A stretch of 64,000 nt of DNA from assembly GCF_023898315.1 (NCBI RefSeq), contig NC_064615.1:734063450-734127449 (forward strand), given 5' to 3'. The notes beneath the pieces were generated by a model. That model was not told the DNA's origin. It ran no database searches and saw only the letters and a program-made list of their open reading frames with translations. Shown in pieces: positions 45,822 to 57,750 of this stretch. This stretch comes from Schistocerca nitens (lineage: Eukaryota > Arthropoda > Insecta > Orthoptera > Acrididae). The position numbers were made by a program, and so were the translations under genes. The number at the start of each line of letters is the position of its first letter. Position 1 is the stretch's first letter.

Positions 45822-45959
45822 GCCCAAGAGTATGTAACAGTGGAAATACAAGAAGGCACTTTGAGGGGTCAGGTGTCAAAAACTTTCACAGACAAGGCCA
45901 TGTTTATGTTTGAAGGCGTTCCATATGCCGAACCACCAGTTGGAGATCTCCGTTTCCAG
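45822..45959 (+). CDS. Carboxylesterase gene 2, early coding exon
   Basis: 46 codons, in phase 0 at both ends. The peptide AQEYVTVEIQEG...LRG is the family's N-terminal strand. FEGVPYAEPPVGDLRFQ is the highly conserved block leading to the first disulfide loop. A strong pyrimidine tract and CAG at 45819-45821 form the acceptor, so this is not the first exon; an upstream exon must supply the start and perhaps a signal peptide. The donor is CAG/GCAAGT, a GC-AG intron with otherwise perfect consensus. The next exon starts with PPVAKAAW, which restores family spacing between RF and W, so the GC donor is likely real. The following intron is about 16.3 kb and holds a mariner, LINE fragments and SINEs. 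Confidence 0.88.
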
Positions 45960-48218
45960 GCAAGTAAATACGCCTCTCTATCGTTTGCCGCACATGGAGT
46001 TTTAAATAGAAAAACATCACAAATCGTACGTCTTTGTTTTGAAATATAGACCAATGACGGTTACTAACAGACTTATTTCTTAGTAAGTTAAAGAAATTTT
46101 GTCATGAATGGAAGTTTAAGTCCATTGGCTTTCCGGAGGCAAATTACTTTTTGAAGAGCAATAATTTTGACGTTTTCAACTATTCGACATAACATGGGAG
46201 CATACAGGCTAATAGTGCAGTAACTGTAGCCCAAACGCATATGTAACAAGGCAAAGGACATCTACAACACTTCATTCGAAAACAGCGCTGCTGAGTCCAT
46301 CTATAGGGCGTGATAACAATAATGCACCATTTTCTGGTGATAATATTTATTTTTGAGTTTTGGAATACAACAAATGTTGGTCGGTTTTGGAGAGACGATG
46401 GAAATTTTTTGTGGTGATCGGAAACAGAAAGTCTTTCCAGAGGTGCGCGGCATGATACATTTAAACTCAAAATTTTTCTTTTTAGGCGGCACTTTATTTC
46501 TTTTAATTACACATTCCTGCAGACTGCCGTCATCAGATCCATGAGGAAAAACTGATTCTTTAAGGCATTGATGTGGTGATAGCAGTCTTCCGAAACGTAT
46601 ATGTTGGAATAAATAACGTACAATATGATCAGAAAAATGGTGAGTATAGAAATAGTGTGAAACCTCAAAAAGCTGCAGCTAACAACTTCCATAGTTTCTA
46701 TTCATACAAACTGCTTTAATAGTTTCTGTTTATATGCAGCAGAACGGTCAGGGTTGCAAGCAGTGTCGTAGTTATAATTACAAGACAATCCATCAATACT
46801 GCAAACTATTCGAAATTACCAGTTCTTGCACGCAAAGGTACAGTGTTGTCCATGAACTCCTGTTTGAAAAATTATTCAGGTAACTGTTTTAGGCGTTGAA
46901 ACCTTCACAAGGCAACCTATTTTTGAAGTTTTTCGAGGACTGGGAATAGCGACTTTCGCAGAACTGTTTTTCAGACACTGCATTTCATGTGAAGACATAA
47001 TTTCCTCCTTCTGTCAACGTGAACTACCACAGTGTACAATTCTTGTACACTGGAAATACTTATGTCATTGTGAACTGTTCATATATAGGAATAAAACTTG
47101 TGCTGTAGTTTGTTTAAATGTACGAATCTCTCACTTTTTCGATACGGAAGAATGTAGCTTGACACTCAATGAACAGTACCTCTTTATCTAAGCACAAACC
47201 AAGAAGAAAGGACGCTCAGGACATGTCGTCCTGTCGACGAAGTCAGCACAGACAGAGCACAAACACACACAGGCCAAAGATGGATAAATAAATTGGCAAT
47301 GACCGTATCGACAGTTGCCTGAATCATTTTAGGAAACTCACGGAAAGCCTAAATATGAATGGGCGGACGGGGGTAAGAAGCTCTCTCTTCTGAATACGAA
47401 TCTAACTATTTAACTATAGTGCCACCTCTCTCTCTTGTGATGGATGTTGCAATTACGATCAAAATTCTCGATTCATCTCAGGTTGATTCTGTAGACCTGA
47501 GACAGGCTAACGATGCAATTGCGAGCCATCTGCAAATGCATCGTTCATAATGTTTGCCAGTGACAGGTCTTAAGGTTTTCTCAGAAGTGTAATGGAGCAA
47601 GTATTTCCTGTTAAAGATTTGAATATTACAAATTTCAAGGATATACAAGTAAGAAAGGAAACGTAAGGAACTTCTTGTAAGCAGCCGCCCTATAATCGAC
47701 TTTCTCAACGTAGTGTTACTGACAGTGGCCACTAGTAATGATAGATAGTACAAACATCTATTGATAATTGTACCAACACTGTAACTCCGTAATTGATTTT
47801 GCGTTGGGTAAGGTAGCGTCAGCATCGAATCAGTAAGTAGTAGTGTTAGCAGCAGCAGCAGAAGTTATAGTAAATGTAATAGTCATCTGTGGATCTCTTT
47901 TACGGTGATATGCAACATTGTGACGTAATTCTAATGAATTATCCACGCTTTTTGCTAGTGTGATATTGACTGTAAGCTCTCGACCTACACACAGTCGAAT
48001 TCTTTAGACGAAAATTCGTTTGTAGAGTATAACTAAAATTTTAATGTAATAAAAATTTATCGTGATGTAACAGCTTCCACTGTTTCAAGAAAACTGTGTG
48101 AAATCATCTGTATCTTTTCACTATGATCTTTTTTACTTGTATTTAATTTATCTGCGCCCGTCTTGCTGCTTTTGTGATCTTCAGTTCGAAAAGTGGCTTG
48201 ATCCAACTCTCCACGCTA
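45960..48218. other. Esterase gene 2 intron, left part
   Basis: 2.3 kb of AT-rich intronic sequence. A minus frame at 47478-47825 (115 codons) has no motif I recognise. No transposon signature found. Confidence 0.5.
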
Positions 48219-49490
48219 GTACAAGTGTTGATCCAGAAGTAAGATTCCCTTCATTTTTACAAATAGACAACATTGTTTATTCTCACAAAAATTTACAACT
48301 TTGGAAAGAAGAAACTCAGCTCCATATTTCTACATAATCACCATCTTTTTCTATACATTTTTGCAGACGGTGCTCCAATTTCTGTATCCCCAAGTCGTAG
48401 AACTCTGCCGCCAGCCCTTTGAGGAAGAGTTTCACCTCTTCTTTGACTTTGTCGTCGCTCCAGAAGCGTTGGCCACAAAGTATTCTTTTAACTTTGGAAA
48501 CAAGTGGAAATCACTAGGCGCGAGGTCCGGACTGTAAGGTGAAATGAGCGTAACCGTTCAACCAAAGTTTGTCGAAGGTTCCTGGGTTTGGCGGGAGACG
48601 TGAGGTTGTGCATTATCGTGAAGCAGTGTTATATCTTCGGTCAGTCGTCCCCTCCGAGGGGTCTGGATAGATCGCCTGTGTTTTCGTAGTGTTTCACAAT
48701 AACTGTCTGAGCTGATTGTTGTCCATGTTGCATGAAATCGATCACCATTACTCCCGTACAATCTCTAAACACAGTGGCCTGAAGGGGATTTTTTTAAGTT
48801 CTTTGCGACCAGTGAACCTGAGTGACCCCATTGTTTGGATTTTTCTTTCGCTTCGGGAGTCAAATAAAACACTCACGTTTAGTCTCCCACAACAGTGAAC
48901 CATCCACATCTTCTTGTCACTTTTGAAGATACTGGCGAGCACAGCGAAGGCGCTTCTCCTTGTGCTCTGCTGTCAGCATACGCGGTACCCATCGAGCGCA
49001 ACACTTGTGATACCCCGTTTTTCCGCCAAACCTCTTTCAACTACACCGTAAGAACTCCCAGGAATCCGAGCAACAAGTTCACGAAAGGTGATCCTGTTTT
49101 GAAGCACTTCGCGTTGGGCCGTCTCGATAACCGCCTCTGAAGCTGAGGGTCTGTTCTTCATCGTGGACCTGCCTCCGACCTGCACTAAAATCCCTGCACC
49201 CTTTTTGTCAAGTTGAATGGACATACACTTGTCGCCATACACATGTGGCAAATTACGATGAATATCCACGGATAGAGCCCCTTTCCCGCACTTGGCGGGA
49301 TCAACAATGGGCACCTCCATCGCGGACGGGTGATGAGCCAATATAAATACTGAGCGGCGCGGCGAAGCGCCGCCGGGTGTAGTCGAGAATGGGGAACAGC
49401 CGCGCACAGCTGTGTTGACGGATTTCTGTAAGCAGCTTCCCATGCGGGTGGAGCTCTTTGGCAATCTTACTTCTGGATCAACACTCGTAC
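48219..49490 (-). mobile_element. Mariner-like transposon with 28-bp inverted repeats
   Basis: A 1272-bp element, the usual mariner size. Terminal inverted repeats 48219-48246 and 49463-49490 share 27 of 28 positions (TGTTGATCCAGAAGTAAGATT core). The decayed transposase reads leftwards: IHRNLPHVYGD (49250), ITFRELVARIPGSSYGVV (49070, HTH), HDNAQPHVSRQTQ (48600, second catalytic Asp) and DLAPSDFHLFP (48515, third catalytic Asp), a DD34D pattern. The C-terminal remnant AAEFYDLGIQKLEHRLQKC is near 48390. Frameshifts and stops in the middle. Lies in the large esterase intron. Confidence 0.88.
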
Positions 49491-49594
49491 ATCGTGAGCA
49501 AGCCTCCAATGCAAACCTACATCCTTCTGAACCTGTCTACTTCATGATATCGCCGGATGGATCCTATCAACCAACCTCTTATTCTAGTAAGTTG

Positions 49595-50474
49595 TATTGT
49601 AAATATCTTTTCTCTCTAATTCTATTCATTTCCTCCTGATTAGTAATTCGATCAGACCATATAATCATTAGAATTCTTCTGCAGCACCTTATTTCGAAAC
49701 CTTGTATCCTCTTCCTGCCTGAACTGCTTCATAGTCAGCATTTCACTTCCTCGCACGGCTAAAGCCCACAAAAACATCTTCAGAATATTGTTCCTAACAT
49801 TTAAATTTGTATTACGTGTTTCCCAGAAAAGCTTTTCCTCCTATAGCAATTGTTCCAAGTCCTTTGCCCTCCCTCACAGAATTACGATGTCCTTAGCAAA
49901 CTTCGAAGTTTTTTGTTTATTCTCCGTAAACTTCTACCCCCTTTCCAAATTTCTCCTTGATTTTCTTTAATGTTTGCTCAAAGTAAATACTGAATAGCAT
50001 CGAGGATAAGTAAAAATCTTGTCTCACTGCCTTCTCAGCTACTTTTCGGCATTCGTGTCCTTCAACACTTGTAAGTGTCTTCTGGTTTCTGTGCAAGTTC
50101 TAAATAACATTTGGCACCATGTAATTTATTCCCACTACTTTCAAAATTTCTTACAGTTTACGCCCGTCAACATACTCAGCAACTTTATCTAAATCTCTAC
50201 ATGCTGTAAATTTAGGATTTCCTTTCTTCGATCTGCCATCGAAGAAATGAAGTAAGACCAACACTGCCTACGGCGTTCCCACATTTCTCTGGAATTCAAA
50301 TTGATCCTCCGCTTCTACAACTTTTCTATTCTTCTGTGAATAGATAATTTTAATATTCTCCTACCATGACTTATTAAAGTAACGGTTCGGTAGTATTCAT
50401 AGATATCAGCACCTTTGGAACTGGAATCACTAAATTATTCTTTATATCTGAGGGCATTTCCCCTTTCTTATAAA
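49595..50474 (-). mobile_element. RTE-like LINE fragment (RT region)
   Basis: Minus-strand remnant of the same family as 2728-3960. In its reading order: linker and palm (50440 to 50150), then the catalytic region near 49900 (a decayed FAKDIVIL-like box), then the CYRRMLKI-like stretch near 49680. No frame longer than 60 codons survives. Truncated at both ends. Confidence 0.65.
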
Positions 50475-51243
50475 GTAAGGAAATGGAGTAAGAAAGGTTC
50501 TATAAATATGTGTCCGGAAAAGCATCGTTGCGAGTGTAGATGACGCTGACGAATGAAAGTTCCTCTGACCACATACGTGTGTTCATTGTGTGTAGCTGGC
50601 TGTGTTACTGACGCCTTGTACTGGAAACAGCAGAATAGTTCGGTATTGATGTCGGGAACAAGCCGAGATGGTGTTTGTCTACGGTCAAGCAGATGAAAAC
50701 GGTCGAGAGGCAACACGGCTATACCAGAACAAGTGCCCTCACAGATACCAACCACATCACACAAAATTTCTAGTCCTTTTTGTGCGATAGTGTGATCATA
50801 GCTCCTTTCAGACAGACGAACGTGCAGCGTGGCGGCGGAGTATGCGTACAACAGATTTGGAGGACCATGTTACACAGAATATTGAGACGAATCCTAGTGC
50901 AAGCTACAGGAATGTGGTTCGTCAACACGGTGTAAGCCAATGTACGATTATGTGTATCCTGAAATGAGTGTAAGGATTATTAACAACGGACTTTTCCTCT
51001 ACGGGAACGATTTTGTCGATGGTTTTCGCATAAGACCCTCACAATTACATGATTTCTGTCATCAGTCCTCTTAGCCGATGAAACAATCCTTACCAGAAAT
51101 GGTATCATCTATCTGCACAATCGTCATCTGCGGGCTACAGAGACGTCACATGATCAAAGGAACTTTCATTCGTCAGCGCCATGTACCGTGGCAAGGATAT
51201 ATTTCCGGACACAAGTTCATAGGACCCTTTTCCCTCCATTTTA
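50475..51243 (+). mobile_element. Transposon with ~100-bp inverted repeats, internally deleted
   Basis: Long imperfect inverted repeats (about 50475-50578 and 51142-51243) share CGCTGACGAATGAAAGTTCC and its complement near the inner ends and GTGTCCGGA near the outer ends. The interior holds fragments of an IS630/Tc1/mariner-type transposase: EMVFVYGQADENGREATRLY (50665), DLEDHVTQNIETNPSASYRNVV (50855, HTH) and a catalytic-region remnant (ETILTRNGIIYLHN near 51080). Most of the catalytic domain is deleted. Confidence 0.68.
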
Positions 51244-51769
51244 TGTCCGGAACCTATTCATGCAGTTTGTCGGTCATTGTAATGTTCATCCTGTATACTG
51301 CACACTGGGTGGAATAGTTTGGCCATAGCTCCTTCTCCCACGTATTTCAATACCCTGTTGGAATGCTGTCTTCACGCAGTGTTATATCTCCCATCTTATC
51401 TTCACTTACTTTTTCCCATTTTTATAACATTGCTCTTGTTACCCTTGTAGTGACCATATATAAGCTCTAAGACACAAAAAAAGGAAAAAAAAGAGGAAGA
51501 GCGACGCAATGCGAACGAGTTACGTAAACTGTTCACATACTGATATTCACAAAGGGTATCTACGGAACAATACAAAATAGTAAACTTTGGTAGTCAGTAG
51601 ATGAATTCATGACGCTGCAGCGCAGTTTCACCGGGACATAAAATATTGGGGAATTTCATTCCGTATATTCAGTTGGACAGTGACGATACCTTTCAGAAAG
51701 GAGTGTGAACGATACAGATGTCACCGTTTGAGAGAAGACTTGTAATCAAAGAAGCCAATTGGTGCAATC
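51244..51769. other. Esterase intron, unassigned part
   Basis: An A-rich run near 51475-51500 could be the tail of an old retroposon, but no body was identified. Confidence 0.35.
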
Positions 51770-52068
51770 GACGAATTTGAGTAAGGAAATGCCCGCCCGC
51801 CTATGGCGAGGGTTTCTACTGCTTGTCTTCTTGCTTCCAAAACACTACCTTGGCCAGCAAGGTCGCCGATTCTCTCCCTAATTGAGAACGTTAGGAGTAT
51901 CGTGGGCAGGACCTTCAAACCAGTTCGTGATTCCAAAGGTCTAAGGCGCCAATTGCACACAATTTGCCACGATATTCCTCAGGAGCCAAGACAACAACTC
52001 TATGAATCAATGCCAAGCCTAATAACAGCTGGCATTATGGCCAGCTTAGCACCCATGGTAAAACGGTA
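51770..52068 (+). pseudogene. Tc1-like transposase C-terminal relic
   Basis: The 51803-52069 frame encodes LPWPARSPILSLIENVRSIVGR, the Tc1 block L-P-W-P-A-R-S-P-D-L-S-P-I-E-N-V-W with the first Asp lost and the catalytic Glu kept. LRRQLHTICHDIPQEPRQQLYESMPSLI follows, the typical C-terminal helix region. The first two thirds of the gene are missing. Confidence 0.75.
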
Positions 52069-52559
52069 GTGTCTTTGACTAGTAATCGAAAACGTCTAAA
52101 TTTCCGGGTTCGATCAATGCCACTGTTTAAATTCTGAATAAAAGTCATCAGGCATGGCAGCCGAAGAGTTCCGGCATAAGAAATTACCGTCGATCTGCCA
52201 ACATCCTTGTCAAAGTGGGCGGAGAAACGGAGAGAATTTCAGGGCAATTTATTGCCGCTGGGGTGGGAAACTTCCCCTAAAAGGCGGAAGAGTCAGAAAT
52301 GATCAACAGGATAAGTATGCTGAAGGGAATGACAATCACTGCATTAATTTCGTTAAAGACAGTACCGCCATTAGATTGTTTTTTTTATTTGCAGTGTTAC
52401 ATTTACACAGTCATGATTTCAGTTTAAAATGCCATTATCAAGTGTTTTAATGTTATACAGTGCCTAAGATGGCATACTATCGTATTTAAAATAACACGTA
52501 ATGTGTATCCACAGGGCATGTGCCCTGTAATTAATAAAGTGTCATAATGATCTCTACAT
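52069..52559. other. Esterase intron, unassigned part
   Basis: No feature recognised. The plus frame at 52154-52450 (98 codons) has no known motif. Confidence 0.35.
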
Positions 52560-54320
52560 TGGTAAAAGATACCTGTCTAGTTCCCCATTCGGATCTCTGG
52601 GAGGGAACTGTCAAAGGGGAGGTGACCATGAGTAAAAGATTAAATAACCAAGGAAAGTGTAACGTTCCACGAGTTTGAACATTAAGTGACAGAAGTTTGA
52701 CATAGTAGGGAAGCCAGAAAATGTGAAATGAGAAATGTGCAGAGGCACAGTCTAGATATCGTGGGGGCTCAGTGAGGAGAGATGACAGGGTTTCCGTTCA
52801 GGTAAGTATAGGGAAACATAAACAGCAGAAGAAATTGGTATAAATGGAGTAGATTTCATTGTGAAGGTGGGCAGAGAGTTACCGTGAACAGTTCAGTGAT
52901 AGCGTTGTTCTCATCAGGTCCGACAGCAAACCAGCACTGACAACAATAGTTTAAGTTATACATTCTGATATCGCAAGCTAAAGTTGAAGAGACAGAAAAT
53001 GTATGTGAGGTTATTAAGTGGGTAATTCAGTACATAAAGGAAGATAAATGTCAACTAGTCATGGGGGATTGGCCTGTGGCGGTAGGGGAGGGAGTAGAAG
53101 GAAGGCATAGGAGGGTATATGGGCTTCGTAGTAGGAACGAGAGAGAGAAATACCAACTGAGTTCTGCAATAAATATCAGTTAGCAATACTGAGTATTCTG
53201 TTCAAGGATCACAGGAGGAAATATACTTGAAAAAGGCTGGGAGATAAAGAGAGATTCCAGTTAGAGCCAAGATTAGAATCAGGATTTAAAAAGCTTTGGA
53301 AAACTTGGGATCCAATAGGACGAAGGGTACAGATAATATTCTATCAGAATTTCTAAAATCACTGGCGGAAGTCGCAACAAAATAACTATTCATATTGGTC
53401 TGTGGCATGAGTGAGACTGGGATATACAGTCAGACTTTCAGAAAAATGTCATCCATGCAATTCCACAAAAATCACGTCATGTTCCACAATGTCAAATCGT
53501 GCAATATGTTTAAAATTCTGAGAAAAAATGGGTGTTAGCTACAGGTAAAGACGGGGAATATACGTTATGTGCAATAACCAGGAAGGAACAATAAGGCTGC
53601 AAGACCGAGAACGAAGTGCTCAAATTGAAAAGGGTGTAGGACAGGGGTGTAATCTTTCGCCCCTATTGTTCAGCCTGCGCATCGAAGAACCAATGACGGT
53701 AATGAAGGAAAGTTTCGAAAGTGAGATTAAAATTCAAGGTGAAAGGACAACAATGATAATATTCGCTGATGACATTGCTATCCTTAGCGAAAGTGATATG
53801 TTGAGTGGAATGAACAGTCTAATGAGAAAAAAAAGTGGACTGGGAGGAAACCAAAGAAGGACGAAAGTAATGAGAATTAGCAAAAATGAAAACAACGAAA
53901 AACTTAACATAAAAATTCGTCACGAAGTAGACGAAGTCAAGGAATTCTGCATTAGGCAGCAAAATTAGCCGTGATGAATGGAGCAAAGAGAAAATAAAAA
54001 GGAAATTAGGAAGTATTATATGACAGTGAAACATGGACTGTGAGAAAACCTGAACAGAAAATAATCGAAGCATCTGAGACGTGAGGACTACAGGGTATCT
54101 GTTAATAAATTAGAGAATATTTTCCATGCTACTAGAGGTTTCTGTAGTGTGTGAAAATTGTAAATGAAGACAGACTGAAATCCATCCAGCAAAGAGCTGA
54201 GAATGTATTTTGCAATTGCTACTCTGAGATGAAACGCTTGGCACAGGAATTAAATTCGAGGTAGGCCTCCTCTAATCAGTCAGAAAACTGAGGACTTAAC
54301 ACCAACGCAGTGTTGACTAG
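52560..54320 (+). mobile_element. RTE-like LINE, internally deleted
   Basis: Plus-strand copy of a second RTE-like family. The 5' untranslated and endonuclease region (52560-53265) is followed directly by a late RT linker block (LKSLAEVATK-like, 53355), so roughly 1 kb is missing at about 53266-53272. RT blocks follow: GVGQGCNLSPLLFSLRIEE (53635), IIFADDIAILSES (53760, catalytic FADD kept) and DEVKEFCI (53930). A C-terminal SIQQRAENVFCNCYSEMKRLAQE-like stretch near 54190 and a degraded 3' end follow. Multiple stops. Confidence 0.75.
53567..53968 (+). pseudogene. Reverse transcriptase palm remnant of the deleted LINE
   Basis: 133-codon open stretch covering RT blocks 4-6: VGQGCNLSPLLFSL (residues 27-40), IKIQGERTTMIIFADDIAILSES (55-77) and VMRISKNENNEKLNIKIRHEVDEVKEFC. 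FADD is intact. It starts and ends in the middle of the RT domain, so it cannot be active. Confidence 0.8.
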
Positions 54321-54449
54321 TTCAAGTTTTGGAGATGCGTCTCTTGAACAAATCATCCAACCTTTTTGAAGTTTGAATCCTTTGTTTGTCTGTAGATGTG
54401 CATCACATGTACCGATTTCCGCCCCATCTGAATGATTCCTTCATGGTAC

Positions 54450-56078
54450 ATCGTTTTTTTCTTTTTTGCCTTAGATTCTTTGTTCCTTCCACCTATCAGA
54501 TTTTCCTTCTTTAATTGGTGCTAGCTTTCTACCTACACAATTGATAATCATACAGCTGCTTCGGGTTTCTCGGAATATCTCAACTCTCCTATAGGCGGCA
54601 TTCATCTTTCCCCTATTTATACATGATTCTACATGATTATAGTCGTCTTCTGCCCTACCATACATGTTTCTTACTCTCTGTCAGTCTAATTTTTAAACGA
54701 TTGTATTTCCTTTCGTCAGTTTCATATGCTGCACTTTTCTACTTACTTCTTTAGTCTATTAAATTCAATATATCACATGTTATCTAACGTTTTCTATAAG
54801 GTCTTAACTTTTTACCAATACGCTCCCCTGCTGACTTCGTTACCATATTCTCAAAGTTACCAATTCGTTTTCTATTGTATTATTGTCCACTGCTAAAGTC
54901 AAATGTTGCCTAATGCTCCCTCTGAAACCCTCGAAAATCTCCGGTTCATTCAATTTATCTAGGTACCATCTGCTTAAATTCCCACATTTATGGAACTTCC
55001 TCGCCAGCCGCAGTGGCCGAGCGGTTATAGGAGCTTCAGTCTGGAACCGTGGGACCGCTACGGTCGCAGGTTCGAATCTTGCCTCGGGAATGATGTGTGT
55101 GATGTCCTTAGATTAGTTAGATTTAAGTAGTTATACGCTCTAGGTGACTGATGACCTCAGATGTTAAGTCCCATAGTGCTCAGAACCATTTGAACCATTT
55201 TGAAACATGGAACTCCCTCGTTTTAATCCACAGTCGAGTCGACATTTGCTACTGGAGCAGTCTTATAATTTAAAATCTGGTTCCGAAATCTCTGTATTAT
55301 CACAAAATAATCATTCTGAAACGTTCCACGGTCTTCAGCTGGTCCACATATACAAACTTTTTTCATGTTTCTTAAGTCAAGTGATTCGATGATTATATTA
55401 TTGTCTGTGCAAAATTGTACCAGGTGAGTCCCTCTTTTATTCCTTTTCCCCAGTAGATTTTCACCTACTACTCTTTCTTCTCTTCCTTTAGTACTATCTA
55501 ATTCAAATCACCCACACAGTTAAATTTTCATCTCCCTTAACTATCTGAATGATTTTCTTTAACACGTATAAATTCTTTCAATCGCTTCTTTAGCATATAA
55601 ATGTGGAACATAAACTTCCACTACTATGGTGGGTGTTGGATTTCTGTGTATCTAGGCAATGACACTACGTTTCCTATGTTGTTCATAATAGCTCACTTGT
55701 ACTCCAATTTTTTAAATTCATTATTACACCCAGTCCTGCATTCCCGTTGTTTGGTTTTGTGTTGATAACCATTTACTCTCCTGGCCAGAAACACTGGTCT
55801 GCCTACCACCGAAATAGACTAATTCCCACTATATCTAACTTCAGCCTATCCATTTCCCTTTGTAAGCTCTCTAAGCTACCTAAGCTATAACTGGGCCTAA
55901 CATTCCACGCTCTGACACACAGATGTCAGTTTGTTTTTCCTGTGTAGTCCTCGTTTTTAGATCCGAGTGGGAGGAGTATTTTACCTCCAGAATGTTTTAG
56001 GCAAGAGGATGCCATCATTATTAAGCCATACAGTACGGCTGCATGACTGTGGAAAGAAATAAAAAGGAAACAGCTATT
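54450..56078 (-). mobile_element. RTE-like LINE, 5' half
   Basis: Minus-strand 5' portion of the family at 28850-32199: the 5' untranslated region is at 55920-56078 (a decayed GGTAAAATACTCCTCCC stretch), then endonuclease remnants down to about 55300 and linker sequence to 54450. The RT is absent, so it is 3'-truncated or deleted. A SINE splits it at 55004. The C homopolymer next to its outer end may mark the original insertion border. Confidence 0.65.
55004..55206 (+). repeat. tRNA-headed SINE in LINE fragment
   Basis: 14-bp duplication ATGGAACTTCCTCG / ATGGAACTCCCTCG at 54990-55003 and 55207-55220, one mismatch. Confidence 0.92.
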
Positions 56079-56095
56079 CCCCCCCCCCCCCCCCC
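56079..56095. repeat. Homopolymer C tract (17 C)
   Basis: Uninterrupted run; length is prone to sequencing error and polymorphism. Confidence 0.9.
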
Positions 56096-56278
56096 ACTCG
56101 GTTCGCGGCACCAGCGCAGCAGGGCATGTTGGCTGCTACTACAAGGCCAGATCATTCAGTCATCCAGTCTGTTACCCCTGCATCTACCGATAAGGCTGAG
56201 TCGCCTCTTCAGTTGCCTGTGATTAGCCTTACCTCTTCATCGATACCCTTCGGTTTCGACAACATTACATATGTGTCT

Positions 56279-56479
56279 GCCGGCCGGTGTGGCCGAGCGG
56301 TTCTAGGCGCTTCAGTCTGGAACCGCGCGACCGCTACGGTCGCAGGTTCGATTCGTGTCTCGGGCATGGATGTGTGTGATGTCCTTAGGTTAGTTAGACT
56401 TAAGTAGTTATAAGTTCTAGGGGATTGATGACCTCAGATGTTAAGTCGCATAGTGCTTAGAGCCATTTGAACCATTTGA
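56279..56479 (+). repeat. tRNA-headed SINE
   Basis: Complete main-family copy with a near-consensus head. The target duplication is unclear (ATATGT-like on both sides). Confidence 0.92.
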
Positions 56480-56556
56480 ACGGATATGTCTTTTTATATC
56501 ATTGAGACTTGTGGAAGTCAACAGATCGCGGAGAGATCCGTGGCTCAGGGGCTGGT

Positions 56557-56558
<2 letters not shown>

Positions 56559-56603
<45 letters not shown>
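56559..56603. repeat. (CA)n microsatellite
   Basis: About 22 uninterrupted AC units just after a SINE. Confidence 0.97.
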
Positions 56604-56607
<4 letters not shown>

Positions 56608-57408
56608 GATTTACATGTTTGATTCAAGGTTTCGTATTTGGTTTCTCTTATAAAAATTATCCCCAGTTTCATTAAAATGTATTCGAAGTCAGAACCACCT
56701 CTTATTCGCCGTGAAATAATGTGTTTTGTAGGAGACAGCTTCCACGACAAAATCCAGCAAAGACGGGTACGAGAGCACTACTCATCTTAATTTTGATTCT
56801 AAGTTATTTGTGCAGTTTCAAATGAACCTTAGGTAGACCTCAACATAACCCGAGCGGAATGCCACTCGCATTTGACGCCACTTCCGGTGTATGGGGATTT
56901 GCAATGGCCCCGGATCGAATCCGCACAGCAGAATGACGACGAAAGATGGTATGCCAGCCAGTTTGAATGTGCTTGCAGCTAATATTGCCAAATGCACATA
57001 ACATTCCGACTTCTTGAAGACACAGGTTTAAGACCAGAAAAAATCAAGAAGAAATAATATACCATACTTCGAGGTATTCCAGTTTAAGAACACCACATAA
57101 TTCACATACAGGCCTACCAATGCTTAGAGGTCGGGTTTGACGAGGATGGGACATCTAGCTGGCGGAGGCGATAGCCTTATAGTGGATACCATTATAGCAT
57201 TTTCCTGAAGTAATGTACTAAAACTGCAGACAATGTATATCATGATGTGGATTACTGCTTCCATCCTCCCCAAACAACACCAGTCCACTGAAAATAGCGA
57301 AACATCGTTCGTTTATCCTTACTAAACAAAAGTAATCTTGCAAAGAATGAAGAAAGGAAGATTAGGGTATAGTGTGTAGTGGACGACTAATTCATTAGAG
57401 GCAGGATG
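56604..57408. other. Esterase intron, unassigned part
   Basis: No ORF, RNA or repeat signature recognised. Confidence 0.35.
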
Positions 57409-57417
57409 CAATCTCGG

Positions 57418-57619
57418 GCCGGCCGGGCTGGCCGAGCGGTTCTAGGCGCTACAGTCTGGAACCGAGCGACAGGTACGGTCGCTGGTTCGAATCCTGCCTC
57501 GGGCGTGGATGTTTGTGATGTCCTTACGTTAGTTAGGTTTAAGTAGTTCTAAGTTCTAGGGGACTGTGATCTCAGAAGTTAAGTCCCATAGTGCTCAGAG
57601 CCATTTGAATAATTTTTTT
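57418..57619 (+). repeat. tRNA-headed SINE
   Basis: 9-bp duplication CAATCTCGG / CAATCTTGG at 57409-57417 and 57620-57628. The head has a substitution in the variable arm (CGACAGGTACGGTCG). Confidence 0.92.
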
Positions 57620-57750
57620 CAATCTTGGAATGAGGAAGGAACCGCCTTGGTATTCACCTTAAGCGGTTTAGGGAAATCTCGTAAAGTGTACATATGATGG
57701 ATGGTAGCTACGACACTCCTCTTGCGTTGGCAGGACGAGTCCCGGTCTTT

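Noticed and set aside
49338-49375. GC-rich GGCGCGGCGAAGCGCCGCC hairpin-like stretch
   Set aside because: Lies within the mariner element near its 5' end; no evidence of a separate regulatory role.
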